Shown here: positions 54,227 through 59,665 of the stretch, one piece after another
Layout: the number at the start of each line of letters is the position of its first letter
How positions within the stretch are numbered: position 1 is the first letter of the stretch
Assembly (NCBI GenBank): GCA_021738625.1
Contig: JAIPBS010000025.1
Span: forward strand, 1-59,665
Length of the DNA: 59,665 nucleotides
DNA from: Bacteroidales bacterium
Lineage (GTDB): Bacteria > Bacteroidota > Bacteroidia > Bacteroidales > JAIOZK01
Reading direction: 5' to 3'
The notes under the pieces: model-generated
What the model was told of the DNA's origin: nothing
Seen by the model: only the letters and a program-made list of their open reading frames with translations
Database searches by the model: none
Program-made: the position numbers and the translations under genes

Positions 54227-54877
54227 ATGGATACAAAAAAAAACCTCTTGGCTCGGATGTATTATAAAGACAATGGCGATCTCGACTACACCCGGATTGA
54301 AAGCCACAACCCTGAAAAAGTGAAGGCGATCAGCGCGCATTATAGATCAATTCTTGAATTGTTGGGCGAAGACGTCCATCGTGAGGGCCTGCTCGATACC
54401 CCCACCCGTGTGGCCAAGGCGATGCAGTTCCTTACCCACGGATATGACGTTGATCCTGTTAAGATACTCGAATCGGCCAGGTTCCGCGAGGATTATAAAG
54501 AGATGGTGATCGTGAAAGACATTGAGATTTTTAGCCTGTGCGAACATCACATGATACCATTCCTGGGAAAGGCGCATGTGGGTTATATACCGAATAAATA
54601 CATCACCGGCCTGAGCAAAATTGCCAGGGTGGTTGAAGCCTATGCGCGACGGTTCCAGGTGCAGGAACGCCTGACCCGGCAGATCAAAGAAGCGATTAAT
54701 AAAACCCTGGAGCCTCTAGGTGTAGCTGTGGTAATCGAGGCGCAGCATCTGTGTATGGTGATGCGTGGTGTTCAAAAGCAGAACTCGGTTACTACGACTT
54801 CAGATTTTACAGGCGCTTTTGAGCGTAAGGAAACACGAGAGGAGTTTATCCATTTGATCGGGTCCAAACTCCATTAG
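54227..54877 (+). CDS. folE: GTP cyclohydrolase I
   Basis: 216 residues. The zinc and active-site motifs are [20 protein letters not shown] (Cys and His ligands), [20 protein letters not shown] and [20 protein letters not shown] with the second Cys. It converts GTP to 7,8-dihydroneopterin triphosphate plus formate, feeding folate and, through the upstream PTPS-family enzyme, queuosine or tetrahydropterin synthesis. It is translationally close to that gene (2-bp gap). Confidence 0.97.
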   Translation: MDTKKNLLARMYYKDNGDLDYTRIESHNPEKVKAISAHYRSILELLGEDVHREGLLDTPTRVAKAMQFLTHGYDVDPVKILESARFREDYKEMVIVKDIEIFSLCEHHMIPFLGKAHVGYIPNKYITGLSKIARVVEAYARRFQVQERLTRQIKEAINKTLEPLGVAVVIEAQHLCMVMRGVQKQNSVTTTSDFTGAFERKETREEFIHLIGSKLH

Positions 54878-54927
54878 CGGGTAATAAGACCGGATGTTTT
54901 TCCGTTAATCATTAAAATTTTTTTACT

Positions 54928-55671
54928 ATGAATTTAATGAACAGGCAAAGCAGTGACTACAAAATAGACCTATCAAGGGAAGAGGCTATTTCTTTGTCCA
55001 AATCCTTTTTGTCCAATGTGTTTTCTTGGATGTTCCTGGCTTTGGCCATTACGGCTTTGGTTTCGTACTGGTTTAGTAGCAGTCCGCAACTCATGGGCTA
55101 TTTGTATTCAACCGGTCAAACCGGCACCAGTCCGACCATGCTCGGTTGGATCGTTTTTCTTTCACCGTTGGGCTTTGTTTTGCTGATGTCGTTCGGGTTT
55201 CAGAAACTATCGGCAACCGCCTTGTCGACCTTGTTTGTTGTATTTGCCATTTTGCTGGGAATGAGCCTGAGCTCCATTTTCCTGATCTATACCAACGAAA
55301 GCATATTTTTAACATTTGCGGTAACTTCGGGTATGTTCGGATTGATGGCGCTGATCGGTTATACCACCAAAACCGATCTGACCAAACTGGGCTCCATTTT
55401 GATGATGGGTTTGTTCGGGATCATCATTGCCATGATCGTGAACATGTTTTTGGGCAGCGCACAACTGGATTATATCATCAGTATTATCGGGGTGATCATT
55501 TTCACCGGTCTCACCGCCTATGACGTTCAAATGCTTAAGCGCATCGGCATGGGCGTTGATTACGACCATGAATCAACCAGGAAACTTGTTATTATTGGTG
55601 CACTCAGATTGTACCTCGACTTTATAAATTTATTCTTATTTTTGCTTCGATTTTTGGGCAACAGACGATAA
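54928..55671 (+). CDS. Bax inhibitor-1 / YccA family membrane protein
   Basis: 247 residues with seven hydrophobic segments (FSWMFLALAITALVSYWF, GWIVFLSPLGFVLLMSFGF, ALSTLFVVFAILLGMSLSSI and others). It has the late family motif YDVQMLKRIG and ALRLYLDFINLFLFLLRFLG. It is an integral inner-membrane protein. Bacterial homologues are linked to calcium leak and to protease FtsH, but the role here is unknown. A stand-alone gene between folE and fabD. Confidence 0.92.
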   Translation: MNLMNRQSSDYKIDLSREEAISLSKSFLSNVFSWMFLALAITALVSYWFSSSPQLMGYLYSTGQTGTSPTMLGWIVFLSPLGFVLLMSFGFQKLSATALSTLFVVFAILLGMSLSSIFLIYTNESIFLTFAVTSGMFGLMALIGYTTKTDLTKLGSILMMGLFGIIIAMIVNMFLGSAQLDYIISIIGVIIFTGLTAYDVQMLKRIGMGVDYDHESTRKLVIIGALRLYLDFINLFLFLLRFLGNRR

Positions 55672-55745
55672 ACCAAAACGTAGAGCTTATTGAGTCTTTT
55701 TATCTCCAGGGAATCTACGGTAATTAATTAAAATCAAAAAAAACT

Positions 55746-56624
55746 ATGAAAGCATATGTTTTCCCCGGTCAGGGTGCTCAGTTTGTTGGTATGGGAAAAG
55801 AACTTTACGAAGGATCTTCTCTTGCCAAAGAATTGTTCGACAAAGCCAACTCTATTTTGAAATTCAGGATCACCGACCTGATGTTTGATGGTACGGACGA
55901 GGACCTGAAGCAAACAAAAGTTACCCAGCCGGCCATTTTTCTGCATTCGGTTATTTTGTCGCGTACCATGGGTGAAGAATTTAAACCCGATATGGTAGCC
56001 GGTCATTCGCTTGGGGAATTTTCGGCTTTGGTTGCCAATAAAACGCTCACTTTTGACGACGGCCTACGCCTTGTTTCCAAAAGAGCACAGGCCATGCAGA
56101 AAGCATGTGAAATGAACCCCTCCACCATGGCTGCCATTTTGGGGCTGGATGATAAAGTCGTTGAAAAAGTTTTGGATAATATCAAAAGCGAAGTGGTTGT
56201 ACCGGCCAATTACAACTCACCCGGACAGCTTGTGATCTCCGGTTCAAATAAAGGCATCGAGATCGCCTGTGAGAAAATGAAAGAAGCAGGCGCCAAAAGA
56301 GCCTTGCCGCTTAAAGTGGGTGGCGCCTTTCATTCGCCTTTGATGGAGCCGGCCCGTGTTGAACTTGCCACAGCCATCAAAAATACCAGGTTCGCCAAAG
56401 GCATTTGCCCCATCTATCAAAACGTTACCGGACAATCGGTAACCGATCCCGAGATCATTAAAACAAATCTTATCGCACAGCTGACTTCACCGGTTCGATG
56501 GACCCAGATCATGAAAAACATGATCGCCGACGGCGCCAAGGAAATCATTGAAGTAGGACCGGGAACGGTTCTTCAGGGGCTGTTCAAGAAACTGGATAAG
56601 AATCTGGTGACGAGAAGCGCGTAG
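55746..56624 (+). CDS. fabD: Malonyl-CoA:ACP transacylase
   Basis: 292 residues. The active-site Ser88 lies in VAGHSLGEFSALV, the catalytic His in GAFHSPLMEPA (about residue 195), and Gln9/Gln12 of FPGQGAQFVGMG form the oxyanion region. A C-terminal EVGPGTVLQGL closes the fold. It moves malonyl from CoA to acyl carrier protein for fatty-acid elongation. It is the last housekeeping gene before the repeat array, which begins within ~100 bp of its stop. Confidence 0.96.
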   Translation: MKAYVFPGQGAQFVGMGKELYEGSSLAKELFDKANSILKFRITDLMFDGTDEDLKQTKVTQPAIFLHSVILSRTMGEEFKPDMVAGHSLGEFSALVANKTLTFDDGLRLVSKRAQAMQKACEMNPSTMAAILGLDDKVVEKVLDNIKSEVVVPANYNSPGQLVISGSNKGIEIACEKMKEAGAKRALPLKVGGAFHSPLMEPARVELATAIKNTRFAKGICPIYQNVTGQSVTDPEIIKTNLIAQLTSPVRWTQIMKNMIADGAKEIIEVGPGTVLQGLFKKLDKNLVTRSA

Positions 56625-56689
56625 GCGGTGATCGGTGGAAAGTTGAAATTTGAATTTTGACGCGGAACCCAATAACCACCGGAAGCTAA

Positions 56690-57424
56690 CTCTACTTTCA
56701 CACGGTGGTTTGCTAGAGCTCCCCAGTGAACCGATCACTTTGGATAGGACATTTGATTAACGAAACGGCAGTTGCTGAGTGATCGGGTCACTTTCACACT
56801 TTTTCCTTTAGGGTTTGCCAGTGAACCGATCACTTGAAAAGGTCGTTTGATCAACGAAACGGCAGATGCTGAGTGATCGGGTCACTTTTCCACCCAATTT
56901 GCCAGTGATCCGATTACTTGGGAATGACATTTAATCAATGAACAGCAGATTCTGAGTAATCGGACCACTTTCACACGGTGGTTTGCTAGAGCTCCCCAGT
57001 GAACCGATCACTTTGGATAGGACATTTGATTAACGAAACGGCAGTTGCTGAGTGATCGGGTCACTTTCCCACTACTTTTTCCTTTGCTCCCCAGTGAACC
57101 GATCACTTGGAAAAGACATTTGATTAACGAAACGGCGGTTGCTGAGTGATCGGGTCACTTTCACACTTTTTCCTTTAGGGTTTGCCAGTGAACCGATCAC
57201 TTGAAAAGGTCGTTTGATCAACGAAACGGCAGATGCTGAGTGATCGGGTCACTTTTCCACCCAATTTGCCAGTGAACCGATCACTTGGAAAAGACATTTG
57301 ATTAACGAAACGGCAGATGCTGAGTGATCGGGTCACTTTTCCTCTGTGGCTTGCCAGTGATCCGATTACTTAGAACCTCCAGTTTCGGTGATATACAGAC
57401 ATGCGCAAGTAACCGGGTCACTTT
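56690..57424. repeat. REP/BIME-like hairpin repeat array, left part (8 units)
   Basis: Units start (CCAGTG) at 56723, 56818, 56902, 56996, 57091, 57185, 57269 and 57354. Each ~71-bp unit has a left arm AGTGAACCGATCACTT and right arm GAGTGATCGGGTCACTT that pair over ~15 bp with one mismatch around a ~35-bp loop. Linkers of about 13 or 23 bp give spacings of 84/85 or 94/95. The unit at 56902 is the variant class (AGTGATCCGATTACTT with GAGTAATCGGACCACTT). The last unit, next to the transposase stop, has an unrelated loop. A decayed unit end precedes the first at ~56690. Confidence 0.95.
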
Positions 57425-57432
57425 CCCTAGTT

Positions 57433-58047
57433 TCAAACCAATCCCAACTCAACAGCCATTTTCGGATTTATAAGGCTGCCTTTTCTTACTCCATAGTAAT
57501 CGCTGGCAGAGGAAAACTCCCAGTCGGTAATTTTTTTCACCAGACCGGCAGAAACAGGATTGTTGTGTATATAATCAAAACAGATTTTTGGATATTGTTT
57601 TTTAGGAGTTGAAGTACTGATCACTGCTCCGAAAGTGGATTGGAACCATGCGGGTGTTATTCCTTTATGACAATTGATGCATTCCGCTTTGGTATTTGAT
57701 TGGAATATTGAACCTGTAATACCTTCTTGTTTTTGCAAAGCCCTGGCATATGATCTGAGCATTAGCCCAATTGAGTAGTTTAGCGTTCTGGGTTTTGATG
57801 TTTGTTTGAAGGTTGGGTTAAGTGGATCAATATTTCCTTTTGGTATCATGATCTCAGTTTTGTTTACGTGAACCATCAAATGGAAATGGTTCGGCATCAG
57901 GCACCAGGCGAGAATATCGCAATATGGTAATATATGGTCCCGTATTTTGCCAATGAAATACAGGTAATTCCTATACTCGAAAAACACTTTACGCGAGTTG
58001 TTACCACGATTGTAAATATGATATAAGAATTCTGTTTTGAAATGCAT
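57433..58047 (-). CDS. REP-associated tyrosine transposase (RAYT), Y1/HUH family
   Basis: About 204 residues from ATG 58047 (MHFKTEFLYHIYNRGNN). The frame is open to 58116, but the family begins here. Single-strand DNA transposase features are visible: the HUH pair His54/His56 in CLMPNHFHLMVHV and a probable catalytic Tyr159 in CFDYIHNNPVSAGLV, with the RAYT-typical C-terminal FSSASDYYGVRKG. The length and the lack of a partner TnpB fit a RAYT rather than IS200/IS605. RAYTs are usually single-copy, domesticated and flanked by the repeats they act on. Here 8 repeat units lie downstream (the last starts 79 bp and ends 8 bp from the stop) and 14 upstream. A near-consensus TATCTTTA lies about 20 bp before the start. 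Confidence 0.9.
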   Translation of the reverse strand: MHFKTEFLYHIYNRGNNSRKVFFEYRNYLYFIGKIRDHILPYCDILAWCLMPNHFHLMVHVNKTEIMIPKGNIDPLNPTFKQTSKPRTLNYSIGLMLRSYARALQKQEGITGSIFQSNTKAECINCHKGITPAWFQSTFGAVISTSTPKKQYPKICFDYIHNNPVSAGLVKKITDWEFSSASDYYGVRKGSLINPKMAVELGLV

Positions 58048-58142
58048 TATTTTTAGATTTGGTACGATAAAGATAGTTTTTTCTGATTGAAATTGCGAAA
58101 CGAATTCACATTCCAATAATATGCAAGTGAATTATTTGCTCC

Positions 58143-59358
58143 CCAGTGAACCGATCACTTGGAAAAGACATTTGATTAACGAAACGGCAGTTGCTGAGTG
58201 ATCGGGTCACTTTCCCTCTGTGGCTTGCCAGTGAACCGATCACTTGAAAAGGTCGTTTGATCAACGAAACGGCAGATGCTGAGTGATCGGGTCACTTTTC
58301 CTCTATAGCTTGCCAGTGATCCGATTACTTGGGAATGACATTTAATCAATGAACAGCAGATTCTGAGTAATCGGACCACTTTCCCATGGTGGTTTGCTAG
58401 AGCTCCCCAGTGAACCGATCACTTGGAAAGGACATTTGATTAACGAAACGGCAGTTGCTGAGTGATCGGGTCACTTTCCCACCCAATTTGCCAGTGAACC
58501 GATTACTTGGGAATGACGTTGGATCAATGAACAGCAGATTCTGAGTAATCGGATCACTTTCACACGGTGGTTTGCTAGAGCTCCCCAGTGAACCGATCAC
58601 TTGAAAAGGTCGTTTGATTAACGAAACGGCAGATGCTGAGTGATCGGGTCACTTTTCCACCCAATTTGCCAGTGAACCGATCACTTGGAAAAGACATTTG
58701 ATTAACGAAACGGCAGTTGCTGAGTGATCGGGTCACTTTTCCACGCAATATGCCAGTGAACCGATCACTTGGAAAGGACGTATGATCAACGAAACGGCAG
58801 TTGATGAGTGATCGGGTCACTTCCCCACGCAATATGCCAGTGAACCGATCACTTGGAAAAGACATTTGATTAACGAAACGGCAGTTGCTGAGTGATCGGG
58901 TCACTTTTCCACGCAATATGCCAGTGATCCGATTACTTGGGAATGACGTTGGATCAATGAAACGGCAGTTGCTGAGTAATCGGACCACTTTCCCATGGTG
59001 GTTTGCTAGAGCTCCCCAGTGAACCGATCACTTGGAAAAGACATTTGATTAACGAAACAGCAGTAGCTGAGTGATCGGGTCACTTCCCCACTTTTTCCTT
59101 AAGGGCTTGACAGTGAACCGATCACTTGGAAAAGACATTTGATTAACGAAACGGCGGTTGCTGAGTGATCGGGTCACTTTTCCACCCAATTTGCCAGTGA
59201 TCCGATTACTTGGGAATGACGTTGGATCAATGAACAGCAGATTCTGAGTAATCGGACCACTTTCCCATGGTGGTTTGCTAGAGCTCCCCAGTGAACCGAT
59301 CACTTGAAAAGGTCGTTTGATTAACGAAACGGCAGTTGATGAGTGATCGGGTCACTTG
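58143..59358. repeat. REP/BIME-like hairpin repeat array, right part (14 units)
   Basis: Units start at 58143, 58228, 58313, 58407, 58491, 58585, 58669, 58753, 58837, 58921, 59016, 59110, 59194 and 59288. All are in the same orientation as the left part. Three loop classes alternate: GACATTTGATTAACGAAACG (most), GGTCGTTTGATCAACGAAAC (58228, 58585, 59288), and GACATTTAATCAATGAACAG or GACGTTGGATCAATG with altered arms (58313, 58491, 58921, 59194). The unit at 58921 is a hybrid of two classes. Long reverse-strand frames through the array (for example 58575-58988) arise because 84 is a multiple of 3 and are not genes. Confidence 0.95.
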
Positions 59359-59391
59359 ACGTTGTAAAAAGCTCTATATCAAAGAGATAAG

Positions 59392-59409
59392 AATCGGTCA
59401 TGACCGATT
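59392..59409. other. Perfect 18-bp palindrome AATCGGTCATGACCGATT
   Basis: A perfect self-complementary sequence 34 bp beyond the last repeat unit. Its half-site TCGGTCA resembles the right repeat arm (TCGGGTCA). It could be a relic of an arm pair without a loop, or a protein-binding site. The remaining 59410-59577 is AT-rich with no gene. Confidence 0.6.
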
Positions 59410-59577
59410 TCAAAACTTAGTCCCAGCATAGGTCCTTTTGTTCTGGTATTTAGCTACAATAAAGAAAATAATTTTGTATCTTTTGAAGACTTCGACCACC
59501 ACGATAATATATACCAATAGTGGTTATGTAAGCTTCCCCTTTTTAGTACAGAGCTAAAGTAGACTTTTTTCTTCAAT

Positions 59578-59630
59578 CAAATGTTCTTGGGCGGAGTGGA
59601 GCGTAGCGGAACGGAGCCCAAGAACATTTG
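59578..59630. repeat. Perfect 15-bp inverted repeat around a purine-rich loop
   Basis: Arms CAAATGTTCTTGGGC (59578-59592) and GCCCAAGAACATTTG (59616-59630) enclose 23 bp containing GGAGTGGAGCGTAGCGGAAC. No T run follows, so it is not a standard terminator. It resembles dispersed hairpin elements of Bacteroidota genomes. No gene is visible from 59359 to the window end. Confidence 0.75.
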
Positions 59631-59665
59631 TGCCCTTTCTAAACATCACTGGGCTCTCACCCATT

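Noticed and set aside
58575..58988. 137-residue repetitive protein on the reverse strand
   Set aside because: The frame stays open only because most units are 84 bp (a multiple of 3) and lack stops in that frame. The peptide is the translation of the DNA repeat and breaks wherever spacing becomes 94 or 85.
56723..59358. CRISPR array
   Set aside because: The repeats are evenly spaced, but the intervening sequences belong to a few recurring linker families rather than unique spacers. The conserved part is itself a long hairpin unit, and no cas gene is present.

Overview
The window is chromosomal DNA from a member of the phylum Bacteroidota, most likely class Bacteroidia. Three things support this. 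It carries a type IX secretion/gliding set (gldK, gldL, gldM, gldN, a porP/sprF-type gene and a porW/sprE-type lipoprotein) together with secreted proteins ending in a type IX sorting domain. It has phylum-typical families such as DUF4421, DUF4468, LptE-family and a GYDIA-type GHMP kinase. Upstream of many genes sits the Bacteroidota -7 promoter element TAnnTTTG. No rRNA, tRNA or CRISPR array was recognised.

Layout. 1-8.5 kb is AT-rich accessory DNA: the tail of an IS66-family transposase, a secreted BNR-type gene broken at both ends, two intact cell-surface proteins with type IX sorting tails, a papain-like protease fused to a beta-helix, a (CT)17 microsatellite and a hairpin-rich repeat pair. 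8.8-13 kb holds methylmalonyl-CoA mutase (mutA, mutB), followed by a 136-bp MITE-like element. 13.1-19.3 kb has a patatin, a transglutaminase-like protein, a PPP-type phosphatase, phosphoglycerate mutase, a polysaccharide deacetylase and an Ig-like lipoprotein. 19.3-25.8 kb has an ArsR regulator, adenine deaminase and a four-gene mevalonate operon. 25.9-38.1 kb is housekeeping: DUF4468, groES-groEL, secG, a TPR protein, lptE, a sigma-54 activator, a nucleotide-sugar dehydrogenase, pheT and recG. 38.2-44.2 kb is the type IX secretion operon porP-gldK-gldL-gldM-gldN. 44.5-56.6 kb has a YitT protein, M23 peptidase-dxr-rseP, porW, bactofilin-atpZ-DUF6168-DUF4421, a PTPS-family enzyme, folE, a Bax-inhibitor-1 protein and fabD.

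56.7-59.4 kb is the most distinctive region. A single-domain HUH tyrosine transposase of the RAYT type is embedded in 22 copies of a hairpin-forming repeat, 8 on one side and 14 on the other. Copies are spaced either 84/85 or 94/95 bp apart. The arms keep their pairing through paired base changes in a variant class. It looks like an amplified REP/BIME array with its resident RAYT and is the best candidate here for an undescribed system.

Functional links. The type IX machinery in the middle of the window would export the proteins with sorting tails at the left. The mevalonate operon and dxr (first committed step of the competing MEP pathway) lie about 21 kb apart, which is unusual. The bactofilin-atpZ-DUF6168 genes that commonly precede the ATP synthase operon in this phylum are followed here by an unrelated outer-membrane gene. 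Two 127-bp copies of one dispersed repeat sit just upstream of two different lipoprotein genes.
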